DNA of 64,000 nucleotides, taken from positions 868,001-932,000 of the forward strand of contig CAVTFN010000005.1 of assembly GCA_963734065.1 (NCBI GenBank), in the 5' to 3' direction. Below are positions 32,948-40,643 of this stretch, piece by piece. A program made the position numbers and the translations under genes. The DNA comes from DATBLE01 sp963734065. GTDB lineage: Bacteria > Actinomycetota > Thermoleophilia > Gaiellales > Gaiellaceae. How positions within the stretch are numbered: the first letter of the stretch is position 1; the number at the start of each line of letters is the position of its first letter. The notes under the pieces are model-generated. The model was not told the DNA's origin. It saw only the letters and a list, made by a program, of their open reading frames with translations, and ran no database searches.

Positions 32948-34104
32948 CGCAGCACGAGGTCGTCGCCGCCGTCCGCGAGTGGGTCGAGCGGGAGGTCTAT
33001 CCCGTGGCCTCGGACTACGAGCACGCGGACGAGTACCCCGCACCGCTCGTCGAGGACATGAAGCGGATGGGCCTCTTCGGCGTGACCATCCCGGAGGAGT
33101 ACGGCGGCCTCGGCCTCGACCTGCTCACCTACGTGCTGATCCAGATCCAGCTGTCGCGCGGCTGGATGTCCCTGTCCGGCGTCCTGAACACGCACTTCAT
33201 CTCCGCCTGGATGATCCTGACCCACGGGACCGACGAGCAGCGGCAGCGCTACCTGCCGCGGATGGCGACGGGCGAGCTGCGCTTCGCGTATTCGATGACC
33301 GAGCCGCATGCCGGGTCCGACGTCCAGGCGATCCGCACGCGCGCGGTTCGCGACGGCGACGGCTACGCGATCACCGGCCAGAAGATGTGGGCGACGAACG
33401 GCTTGCGCGCCGGCGCGATCATGCTGCTCGCGGTCACCGACCCGGACGCCGAGCCCAGGCACCGTGGGATGACCGCGTTGATCGTCGAGAAGGAGCCCGG
33501 CCGGGCTTCCCAGCCCGGCCTGGAAGTCTCGAAACCACTTCCGAAGCTCGGCTACAAAGGAGTCGAGTCCGTCGAGCTCGCCTTCGACGGTTTCCGTGTT
33601 CCAACTTCCAGCGTTCTCGGCGGCGAAGCCGGCGAGAACGCAGGGTTCGCCTACTTCATGGGCGGCATCGAGCTCGGCCGCGTGAACATCGCCGCGCGCG
33701 CCGTCGGGATCGCCACACGGGCGTTCGAGGAGGCGATCGGCTACGCCCAGCAGCGCGAGGCGTTCGGCAAGCCGATCGCCCAGCACCAGGCCGTCCAGCT
33801 GAAGCTCGCGCAGATGGCGACGAAGATCGAGGCGGCCAGGCTCCTGACCATGCAGGCGGCGGAGCGGAAGAGCGCCGGCGAGCGGGCCGACCTCGAGGCC
33901 GGCATGGCCAAGCTGTTCGCGACCGAGACCGCCGAGGAGGTCGCGCTCGAGGCGATGCGCATCCACGGCGGGGCCGGCTATTCGCAGGAGCTCGTGGTCG
34001 AGCGGATCTACCGCGACGCGCCGGTGCTGATCCTCGGCGAGGGCTCGAACGAGATCCAGCAGCTCGTGATCGCGCGCCGGCTGCTCGAGCGCTACGCGAC
34101 CTGA
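32944..34104 (+). CDS. Acyl-CoA dehydrogenase 1
   Basis: A 386-aa acyl-CoA dehydrogenase. FAD-binding and substrate motifs are clear: IPEEYGGLGLDLLTYVLIQ, AYSMTEPHAGSDVQAIRTRA, GQKMWATNG, REAFGKPIAQHQAVQLKLAQM and the C-terminal GEGSNEIQQLVIARRLL. The catalytic base is expected near EAMRIHGGAGYSQE. GTG at 32944 overlaps the PrpD-like gene by 4 nt. Being paired with another dehydrogenase, MaoC hydratase and CitE lyase suggests oxidation of a branched or dicarboxylic acyl-CoA. Confidence 0.93.
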   Translation: MTQHEVVAAVREWVEREVYPVASDYEHADEYPAPLVEDMKRMGLFGVTIPEEYGGLGLDLLTYVLIQIQLSRGWMSLSGVLNTHFISAWMILTHGTDEQRQRYLPRMATGELRFAYSMTEPHAGSDVQAIRTRAVRDGDGYAITGQKMWATNGLRAGAIMLLAVTDPDAEPRHRGMTALIVEKEPGRASQPGLEVSKPLPKLGYKGVESVELAFDGFRVPTSSVLGGEAGENAGFAYFMGGIELGRVNIAARAVGIATRAFEEAIGYAQQREAFGKPIAQHQAVQLKLAQMATKIEAARLLTMQAAERKSAGERADLEAGMAKLFATETAEEVALEAMRIHGGAGYSQELVVERIYRDAPVLILGEGSNEIQQLVIARRLLERYAT

Positions 34105-35267
34105 TGGACTTCTCGCTGCCGCCGGAGCTGGCCGAGATCCGGGTCGCAGTGCGCGAGCTCTGCGCCGGCTTCCCCGGCGAGTACTGGCGCGCGCTCGAGC
34201 CCGACCGCTACCCGGAGGAGTTCGTCGCGGCGCTGACGGAGCAGGGCTGGCTGGCTGCCCTGATCCCCGAGGAGTACGGCGGCCCGGGCCTGTCCCTCAC
34301 CGCCGCCAGCGTGATCCTCGAGGAGATCAACGCCTCCGGCTGCAACTCGGGCGCCTGCCACGCCCAGATGTACGTGATGGGCACCATCCTCCGGCACGGC
34401 TCCGAGGCGCAGAAGCAGGAGTACCTGCCGAAGATCGCCTCCGGCGAGCTGCGCCTCCAGGCGTTCGGGGTGACCGAGCCGACGGTCGGCTCCGACACTA
34501 CGTCGATCCAGACGACGGCCGAGCGCGTCGACGGCGGCTACGTCGTCCGCGGCCAGAAGATCTGGACGTCGCGGGCGCTGCACTCCGACCTGATGCTGCT
34601 GCTGGCGCGCACGACGCCTGCCGACCAGGTCGAGAAGCGGACGGAAGGCCTGTCGACGTTCGTCGTGGACATGCGGAAGGCGCTCGAGGCGGGGACGATG
34701 ACGATCCGCCCGATCCGCACGCTGATGAACCACGCGACCACCGAGATCTTCCTGGACGGCGTCGAGCTGCCGGCGGACGCGCTCGTCGGCGAGGAGGGGA
34801 AGGGCTTCCGCCACATCCTCGACGGGATGAACGCCGAGCGCGTGCTGATCGCGGCCGAGTGCATCGGCGACGGCCGCTGGTTCGTCGACAAGGCGGCGCG
34901 CTACGCGTCGGAGCGGGTCGTCTTCGGTCGGCCGATCGGACAGAACCAGGGCGTCCAGTTCCCGATCGCCCGCGCGTGGGCTGCGGTCGAGGCCGCCGAC
35001 CTGGTGCGCTACAGGGCCGCGTGGCTGTTCGACCAGGGGCAGCCGTGCGGGCCGGAGGCGAACACGGCGAAGCTGCTCGCGTCCGAGGCGTCGTGGGCGG
35101 CGGCCAACGCGTGCCTGGACACGCACGGCGGCTTCGGCTTCGCCGAGGAGTACGACGTCGAGCGGAAGTTCCGGGAGACGCGGCTGTACACGGTCGCGCC
35201 GGTCTCGAACAACCTCGTGCTCGCCTTCATCGGCCAGAACGTGCTCGGCATGCCCCGCTCCTACTAG
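34104..35267 (+). CDS. Acyl-CoA dehydrogenase 2
   Basis: A 387-aa acyl-CoA dehydrogenase, only moderately similar to its neighbour: LIPEEYGGPGLSLTAASVILEEI, FGVTEPTVGSDTTSIQTTAE, GQKIWTSRA, GRPIGQNQGVQFPIARAW and DTHGGFGFAEEYDVERKFRET. The C-terminus (VAPVSNNLVLAFIGQNVLG) lacks the usual GTSEIQ end. ATG at 34104 shares one base with the upstream stop (TGATG). The stop TAG overlaps the first base of the REP-like element that follows. Confidence 0.93.
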   Translation: MDFSLPPELAEIRVAVRELCAGFPGEYWRALEPDRYPEEFVAALTEQGWLAALIPEEYGGPGLSLTAASVILEEINASGCNSGACHAQMYVMGTILRHGSEAQKQEYLPKIASGELRLQAFGVTEPTVGSDTTSIQTTAERVDGGYVVRGQKIWTSRALHSDLMLLLARTTPADQVEKRTEGLSTFVVDMRKALEAGTMTIRPIRTLMNHATTEIFLDGVELPADALVGEEGKGFRHILDGMNAERVLIAAECIGDGRWFVDKAARYASERVVFGRPIGQNQGVQFPIARAWAAVEAADLVRYRAAWLFDQGQPCGPEANTAKLLASEASWAAANACLDTHGGFGFAEEYDVERKFRETRLYTVAPVSNNLVLAFIGQNVLGMPRSY

Positions 35268-35350
35268 GGACTGTCCCCGGAGGGGACTGTCCCCACAGAA
35301 ACGGTTGCGTCACGATTCGGCGGGGTCAGACCCCTGCGGGGTCAGACCCT
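35266..35350. repeat. Composite REP/BIME-like element, copy 3 (inverted)
   Basis: AGGGACTGTCCCC/GGGGACTGTCCCC, the linker ACAGAAACGGTTGCGTCACG (reverse complement of the copy-1 linker), then GGGGTCAGACCCC/GGGGTCAGACCCT. It is the copy-1 layout read on the opposite strand. Both convergent flanking genes have their stop codons inside it. Confidence 0.78.
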
Positions 35351-36279
35351 ACGGCAGCTCCGTTGAACGCTGCGAGCGAGCGCTCGAGCTCCTCGCGCGT
35401 GAACCCGCGGCCGATGAAGACGAGGCGCGAGCGGCGGTCGTCATCCGGCCACGCCGGCAGGTGCTCAGGCGGGTGAACGACGTGCTGCACGCCGTTGATC
35501 ACGAGCGGCCCGTCCGCCCCGACGTTCAGGAGACCCTTGACGCGCAGGACGTCCCCGCCGCGGGCCTGGAGCAGCATCGTCAGCCAGATGCCGAACGCCG
35601 TCCAGTCGAGCGGCTCGTCGAAGGTCAGGCACATCGCGTGGACGTCGCCGTCGTGCGCGTGTGAGTCCTCGAAGTCGAGGTCGCGCGGATCGCGCTCGCT
35701 GCCGCCGAAGAGCTCCGCCGGGCACAGCTCGCCCAGCACCGCCTCCAGGACCTCCGCAGCCGGGTTGAGCCGGCCCAGCTCCCGTTCCACCGCCGCCGGA
35801 TCGGCCAGGTCCGTCTTCGTCACCACGATCCGGTCGGCGACCGCGGCCTGCTTGACCGACTCCTCGCCGCGGAGCCCGTGCTGCGCGTCCACAGTCGTGA
35901 CCACTCGCTCGAGCTCGAAGTGGTGCTTCACGACCGGATCGCCGAGCAGCGTGTAGAGGATCGGCGCCGGGTCGGCGATGCCCGTCGTCTCGACGACCAC
36001 GCGCCCGAACGCAGGAATCTCGCCCCGGTCGCGGCGCGAGAGCAGGTCCCGCAGCTCGTCGGCGAGGTCGCCGCGCAGCGTGCAGCAGACGCAGCCGTTG
36101 CCGAGCACGACCGTCCGCTCGTCCACCCGGCGCAGCAGGTGGTGGTCGATCGCCGCCTCGCCGAGTTCGTTGACGATCACCGCCGTCTCGCCCATCTCGG
36201 GGTGGGCGAGCAGCCGGGAGAGGAGCGTCGTCTTGCCGCTGCCGAGGTAGCCGGTCAGCAGCACGACCGGCGTCTTCAC
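35326..36279 (-). CDS. CobW/COG0523 family GTPase (metallochaperone)
   Basis: A 317-aa G3E-family GTPase: Walker A GYLGSGKTTLLSRLL, the metal-binding CxCC motif in NGCVCCTLRGDL, VVETTGIADPAPIL and VVTKTDLAD, followed by a CobW C-terminal domain (DVHAMCLTFDEPLDWTAFGIWL). Such proteins deliver zinc, cobalt or iron to target enzymes, and metal hydrolases abound here. GTG at 36279 overlaps the upstream small gene as GTGA. The last ~7 residues (GSDPAGV) are encoded by the REP-like element, so the original stop seems displaced. Confidence 0.9.
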   Translation of the reverse strand: MKTPVVLLTGYLGSGKTTLLSRLLAHPEMGETAVIVNELGEAAIDHHLLRRVDERTVVLGNGCVCCTLRGDLADELRDLLSRRDRGEIPAFGRVVVETTGIADPAPILYTLLGDPVVKHHFELERVVTTVDAQHGLRGEESVKQAAVADRIVVTKTDLADPAAVERELGRLNPAAEVLEAVLGELCPAELFGGSERDPRDLDFEDSHAHDGDVHAMCLTFDEPLDWTAFGIWLTMLLQARGGDVLRVKGLLNVGADGPLVINGVQHVVHPPEHLPAWPDDDRRSRLVFIGRGFTREELERSLAAFNGAAVGSDPAGV

Positions 36280-36551
36280 GACAGCGCCGAGACGAGGTCG
36301 GGATCGAGCGGGTCGAGCGGCCGGCCGGCGAGCCGCTCGGCCTCGACCCAGACCGCGCCGAGGTTGTCCACCACCGCGGCGCGCCCCTTGCGGTCGCGCA
36401 GCACCCACACCCTGCCGCTCCAGTCGTCGAGCCGCAGCCCGTAGACCGTCAGCACGCGGTTGAGCAACCGCCCGCGGAAGACGCGACCGCGGCGGCCGCC
36501 CTCCTGCTCGGCCCAGTGGTCGTTCAGGAGTACACCGCAGAGAACGCACAT
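36276..36551 (-). CDS. Small CxxC protein upstream of the CobW GTPase
   Basis: A 91-aa protein beginning MCVLCGVLLNDHWAEQ, with a CxxC pair and nearby His that could bind a metal, then basic and aromatic segments (RVFRGRLLNRVLTVYGLRL, RVWVLRDRKGRAAVVDNLGA). I recognise no named family. Coupled to the CobW gene by a GTGA overlap, it may be a metal-carrier partner or client; that is inference from position and the cysteines. Confidence 0.75.
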   Translation of the reverse strand: MCVLCGVLLNDHWAEQEGGRRGRVFRGRLLNRVLTVYGLRLDDWSGRVWVLRDRKGRAAVVDNLGAVWVEAERLAGRPLDPLDPDLVSALS

Positions 36552-36578
36552 GCCCCGTCCGTTCTACCACCCGTCTAG

Positions 36579-36600
36579 TAGGTTCGGCATTGCATACAAA
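36579..36600 (+). promoter_or_regulatory. -10 box and GntR-type operator before the deacetylase
   Basis: TAGGTT (36579-36584) fits a -10 box and is followed at once by ATTGCATACAAA (36589-36600), a variant of the TTGTATACAA palindrome. The site would cover the transcript start, fitting repression of the deacetylase gene at 36619. Confidence 0.55.
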
Positions 36601-36618
36601 CGTCACGGGAGGAGTGCG

Positions 36619-37503
36619 ATGGCGAAGGAGATCTTCTGCGTGATCGGCGTCGACGTCGACGCGGTCGCCGGCTGGCTGGGGTCGTACGGCGGCGAGGACT
36701 CGCCCGACGACATCTCGCGCGGCATCTTCGCCGGCGAGGTCGGGACGAGGCGCCTGCTGAAGATGTTCGACAAGTACGACATGAAGACGACCTGGTTCAT
36801 CCCGGGCCACTCGATCGAGACCTTCCCGGAGGAGACCAAGATGGTCGTCGACGCCGGCCACGAGGTCGGGATGCACGGCTACTCGCACGAGAACCCGATC
36901 GCGATGACGCCGGAGCAGGAGGAGGCCGTCCTGGTCAAGTGCATCGGTCTGATCGAGGAGGTCTCCGGGCGCCGGCCGACCGGCTACGTCGCCCCATGGT
37001 GGGAGTTCTCCAACGTGACGAACGAGCTCCTGCTCAAGCACGGGATCAAGTACGACCACAGCCTGATGCACCGCGACTTCGTCCCCTACTACGTCCGCGT
37101 CGGCGACAGCTGGACGAAGATCGACTACTCGAAGCAGCCCGAGGAGTGGATGAAGCCGCTCGTTCGCGGCGAGGAGACCGACCTGGTCGAGATCCCGGCC
37201 AGCTGGTACCTCGACGACCTGCCGCCGATGATGTTCATCAAGGGCGCCCCGAACAGCCACGGCTTCGTCAATCCACGGCACCTCGAGGAGATCTGGCGCG
37301 ACCAGTTCGACTACGTCTACCGCGAGGAGGACTACGCCGTCTTCGGAATGACGATCCACCCGGACGTCAGCGGCCGCCCGCAGGTGATCCTGATGCTCGA
37401 GCGGCTGATCGAGTACATCTCGGGCCACGACGGCGTCCGCTGGGCGACGATGGACGCGATCGCAGACGACTTCAAGAACCGCTACCCGAGGGACAGTCCC
37501 TAA
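36619..37503 (+). CDS. Polysaccharide deacetylase family (HpPgdA/PuuE-like) hydrolase
   Basis: A 294-aa NodB-fold enzyme without signal peptide. The metal site is visible as IGVDVDAVAGW (Asp) and GMHGYSHENP (two His), with APWWEFSNVTNELL and a C-terminal FGMTIHPDVSGRPQ (His). Cytoplasmic members of this group act on small cyclic amides or imides rather than on polysaccharide. ATG at 36619 has a strong GGGAGGAG. The last residues (RDSP) come from a REP-like repeat. A GntR-type site upstream groups it with hydA and the ABC importer. Confidence 0.87.
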   Translation: MAKEIFCVIGVDVDAVAGWLGSYGGEDSPDDISRGIFAGEVGTRRLLKMFDKYDMKTTWFIPGHSIETFPEETKMVVDAGHEVGMHGYSHENPIAMTPEQEEAVLVKCIGLIEEVSGRRPTGYVAPWWEFSNVTNELLLKHGIKYDHSLMHRDFVPYYVRVGDSWTKIDYSKQPEEWMKPLVRGEETDLVEIPASWYLDDLPPMMFIKGAPNSHGFVNPRHLEEIWRDQFDYVYREEDYAVFGMTIHPDVSGRPQVILMLERLIEYISGHDGVRWATMDAIADDFKNRYPRDSP

Positions 37504-37515
37504 GGGACTGTCCCT
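37489..37515. repeat. REP-like palindrome pair at a convergent gene end
   Basis: AGGGACAGTCCCT and AGGGACTGTCCCT flank a central A, forming a long hairpin between the deacetylase stop (TAA inside the repeat) and the end of the ABC permease operon. It probably works as a bidirectional terminator or mRNA end-stabiliser. Confidence 0.7.
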
Positions 37516-37517
37516 GG

Positions 37518-38507
37518 CTAGCCCTCGACGACCTGCTCTGCGGCCTCGGCGTCGATCCCGCCGCCGAGGCCCAGCTCCTCCTCGACGCTCTGCACCGGCG
37601 CCCGCCGGAACCTGGAGCGGATCGTGAGCACGACCAGGAACGTGACGATCACCGCCAGCGAGACGAGTGTCGTCGCCGTGCCGAGGGCGTAGAGATCGGG
37701 TCGGAGGGCGGCAGCCTGGATCAGGCCGACGATCTCGAGCGGCAACGTCAGGTTGCCCACAACGAGCAGCGCCGTGCGATCGAAGTCGTTCCAGGTCAGC
37801 GTGAAGCCGAACAGGAACGCTCCGAAGATGCCGGTCCAGACGAGGGGCAGCGTGACCTCGCCGAACGTCCTCGCCGCGTTGGCGCCGAGGTCGCGCGCCG
37901 CCTCGTCGATGTGGTCGTCGTAGCGGTTCCAGATCGCCGTCATCACCAGGAACCCGAACGGGATCCCCCAGACGGTATTCGTGCCGAGCGCCGTGTGCCA
38001 GAGGGAGGTCTCCTGGTTCATCGCCTTCCAGAAGATCTGCGTCCCGAGACCGAGGAGAAATCCGGGCGTCATCAGCGCGAGCAGGATGATGTAGAAGGCG
38101 ATGCCGTCGCCGCGGAAGCGGCGCCGGAATGCCATCGAGAGGGTGAAGGCCAGGAACGCGACGATCGCGCCCGCGGCCAGGCTGACCCAGAGCGAGCCCT
38201 CGCCGGCGGTCCGGATGCCGTCTGCATTCGTGAAGATGACCTGCTGCCCGTGATGGACCTCGTTCACAAAGATCGAGCGCCACCAGTCGAGGCCCGCCGG
38301 GCCGCTGAACGGGAAGGTGACACCGCCCTGATAACCCTGGAAGGAGAGGATCGCCATCAGGATCATCGGCGCGTACAGGAAGATCAGGAAGATGACGAAG
38401 TACGTGGCGAGGCCCCACTTCGCCCAGTCGCGCTTCGGCTTGTACTGGCGCTTGACCACACTGTCCTGCGTGCGCTCCATCGCGGGGGCGTAGGCGCTCG
38501 ACGACAT
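37518..38507 (-). CDS. ABC transporter permease (PotC-like)
   Basis: A 329-aa inner-membrane permease with about six transmembrane helices and the coupling motif EAARDLGANAARTFGEVTLPL (EAA loop). Of the spermidine/putrescine (PotC) type, with a long first extracytoplasmic loop (residues ~60-105) between helices one and two. ATG at 38507 shares one base with the stop of the upstream permease. Last gene of a four-gene importer operon (42155 to 37518). Confidence 0.92.
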   Translation of the reverse strand: MSSSAYAPAMERTQDSVVKRQYKPKRDWAKWGLATYFVIFLIFLYAPMILMAILSFQGYQGGVTFPFSGPAGLDWWRSIFVNEVHHGQQVIFTNADGIRTAGEGSLWVSLAAGAIVAFLAFTLSMAFRRRFRGDGIAFYIILLALMTPGFLLGLGTQIFWKAMNQETSLWHTALGTNTVWGIPFGFLVMTAIWNRYDDHIDEAARDLGANAARTFGEVTLPLVWTGIFGAFLFGFTLTWNDFDRTALLVVGNLTLPLEIVGLIQAAALRPDLYALGTATTLVSLAVIVTFLVVLTIRSRFRRAPVQSVEEELGLGGGIDAEAAEQVVEG

Positions 38508-39505
38508 CAGATGTCCTCTCGCAGATTCGAGAAGCGGGTGATCGCGAACACGCCCAGGATCAGGATGAATACGAGCAGCACCGCCGACGCCGCCCCCTGC
38601 GGGTACTGGGTGCCGACGATCTGAGTCTGGATGTAGACGCCGACCGTGGTGACGGCCCCCTGGCTGATCACCTGCACGGTGCCGTACTCGCCCATCGTCA
38701 GCACGAAGATGAAGATCGAGCCGATGACGACGCCCGGCATGGTCTGCGGCAGGACGACCTCACGGAACGTGCTCCACCAGTTCCCGCCCAGGTCACGGGC
38801 GGCCTCGATCGCATGCCTGTCCACCTGCGCGAGCAGGAAGAAGATCGGCGTGACCATGAACAGGATGTAGAGCTGGATCATCGCCAGCTGCACGGATAAC
38901 TGCGTGAACTGGGTGTTCAGCAGCGGATGGTCGTAGCTCGAGACGCCGAGCTTGACGAGGAAGGTGTTGAGCGCACCGTGGCTGCCCATGAGCGGGTAGG
39001 CCCAGGCGACGGAGCGCGTGATGAAGCTCGTCCAGAACGGCGCCAGTGCGAGGATGAAAAGGGCGATCTGGTACTGCAGCTTCTCGACCTTCATGGCCAG
39101 GAAGTACGCGACGGGGAAGCCGAAGACCAGGCAGGCCGCAACCGCGATCGCGGAGATCTGGAACGACCTCCACATGTCCTTCCAGTAGGCGTTGTCGAGG
39201 CTGAAGGGGTGAAGCAGATCGCTGTAGTTCTGCGTCGTCCAGTCCTTGACGAAGCCAACTGACGTGTCCGGCGTCCAGAAGCTCATCAGCACGATGAAGA
39301 CGAGAGGGGCGATCAGGAAGAAGCCGAGCCACAGGAAGCCTGGGGCCGCCCACGCCAGCGTGACCCAGCCCCCACCCCGCTCCCGTTGCGCGCCGCGTTG
39401 CTCGCCGAGTGCGCGCTCGTGCTCCTGCTCGACCTCGAGCTCGTCCTCCTCGATGTCGGCGAGATCGAGATACGGAGGCGGATCAGGCGTCGAGGAGCTG
39501 GACAT
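38507..39505 (-). CDS. ABC transporter permease (PotB-like)
   Basis: A 332-aa permease with a ~50-residue hydrophilic, Glu-rich N-terminal extension (IEEDELEVEQEHERALGEQR) ahead of the first membrane helix, six transmembrane segments and the EAA loop AARDLGGNWWSTFREVVLPQ. The ATG at 39505 has GAGGGGG upstream and overlaps the ATPase gene by 23 nt; the longer frame upstream lies in that gene. With the PotC-like subunit it forms the membrane channel. Confidence 0.92.
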   Translation of the reverse strand: MSSSSTPDPPPYLDLADIEEDELEVEQEHERALGEQRGAQRERGGGWVTLAWAAPGFLWLGFFLIAPLVFIVLMSFWTPDTSVGFVKDWTTQNYSDLLHPFSLDNAYWKDMWRSFQISAIAVAACLVFGFPVAYFLAMKVEKLQYQIALFILALAPFWTSFITRSVAWAYPLMGSHGALNTFLVKLGVSSYDHPLLNTQFTQLSVQLAMIQLYILFMVTPIFFLLAQVDRHAIEAARDLGGNWWSTFREVVLPQTMPGVVIGSIFIFVLTMGEYGTVQVISQGAVTTVGVYIQTQIVGTQYPQGAASAVLLVFILILGVFAITRFSNLREDI

Positions 39506-40637
39506 CCCCCTCTTTCCAGACGATGCGGACGGTCTCGCCCTCCCGGCCGCGGAGAGCGTGATACCGGTCGCCGGGCACCTTCGCCAGCATCCGCTCACCG
39601 CCCGCCATCAGGTGCAGCTTGACGAGGTCGCCGAGGAACTCGACGAACACGATCTCGCAGTCGGCCGAGTTCACGGTTTTCTCGCCGGCGGCGCCGTCGG
39701 CCAACTCGACCGCGGCCGCCCGGACCGAGACGAACACGTCGTCTCCCACCGCCGGGCCTCCTCCGTTCTCGACCGTGACGCTCGCGCGCAGGTGCGCGGC
39801 GTCCTCGACCAGCAGCCGGTTGCCGGTTCGCTCGGTCACCTTGCCGTGGATGATGTTGTTGTCCCCCATGAACCGGGCGACGAGCTCGGTGGCGGGCCTC
39901 GTCGCGATCGTCAGCGGGTCGGCGGCCTGCTGGATCCGGGCCTCGTTCATGACCACGACCCGGTCGGCCATCGAGAGGGCCTCCTCCTGGTTGTGCGTGA
40001 CGTGGATGAACATCAGCCCGAGCTGGCGCTGGAGGTTCCGGAGCTCGACGCGCATGCGCAGCTGCAGCAGGCGGTCGAGGTCCCCGAGCGGCTCGTCGAG
40101 GAGCAGCGCCTTGGGCTTGGTCACGAGCACGCGCGCGAGCGCGACCCGCTGCTGCTGACCGCCGGACAGCGCGGCGGGCTTGCGGTCCTTGAGCTCGGAG
40201 AGGCCGACCATCTCGAGCGCCTCCATCGCCTTCTCACGGCGCTCGCCTTTGCCGATGCCCTCCATCTTCAGACCGAACGCGACGTTGTCGAGCACGGTCC
40301 GGTGCGGGAACAGGGCGAAATGCTGGAAGACCGTCGTCGTCGGGCGCTTGTGCGGCGGCAGGTCGACGAGCGATTCGCCGTCGAGGACGATGTCCCCCTC
40401 CGTCGGGTACTCGTGGCCGCCGATCATCCGCAGGGTCGTCGTCTTGCCGCAGCCGGACGGGCCGAGCAGGACGACGTACTCCCCGTGGTCGATGTGCAGG
40501 TTGACGTCGTCGACGGCGACGGCCCCGCCGGGGAAGACCTTCGTCAGCCCGATCAGGTCGAGGCCTGATCCCCTTTGGGCGGAGGGGGCGGCCGGTGCCG
40601 CCCCCTCGCTATTCGATTCCGCGACCCCCTCAGCCAT
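39483..40637 (-). CDS. ABC transporter ATP-binding protein (PotA-like)
   Basis: A 384-aa ATPase: Walker A LGPSGCGKTTTLRM, Q-loop TTTVFQHFALFPHRTVLDNV, signature LSGGQQQRVALARVL, Walker B LLLDEPLGDLD and switch His in HVTHNQEEALSMADRV. The C-terminal ~120 residues form the TOBE domain usual in Pot/Ugp-type ATPases. An Ala/Ser-rich N-terminal tail precedes the fold. It lies 6 nt after the substrate-binding gene. The substrate is unknown; polyamine-type importers also carry other cationic or organic nitrogen compounds. Confidence 0.93.
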   Translation of the reverse strand: MAEGVAESNSEGAAPAAPSAQRGSGLDLIGLTKVFPGGAVAVDDVNLHIDHGEYVVLLGPSGCGKTTTLRMIGGHEYPTEGDIVLDGESLVDLPPHKRPTTTVFQHFALFPHRTVLDNVAFGLKMEGIGKGERREKAMEALEMVGLSELKDRKPAALSGGQQQRVALARVLVTKPKALLLDEPLGDLDRLLQLRMRVELRNLQRQLGLMFIHVTHNQEEALSMADRVVVMNEARIQQAADPLTIATRPATELVARFMGDNNIIHGKVTERTGNRLLVEDAAHLRASVTVENGGGPAVGDDVFVSVRAAAVELADGAAGEKTVNSADCEIVFVEFLGDLVKLHLMAGGERMLAKVPGDRYHALRGREGETVRIVWKEGDVQLLDA

Positions 40638-40643
40638 CCAGCT

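Noticed and set aside
4567..35350. Regular short repeats as a possible CRISPR array
   Set aside because: Copies are kilobases apart, palindromic and intergenic; there are no evenly spaced spacers and no cas genes.
36619..37503. Deacetylase as a secreted cell-wall enzyme
   Set aside because: No signal peptide, and the GntR-type site and neighbours point to small-molecule catabolism.
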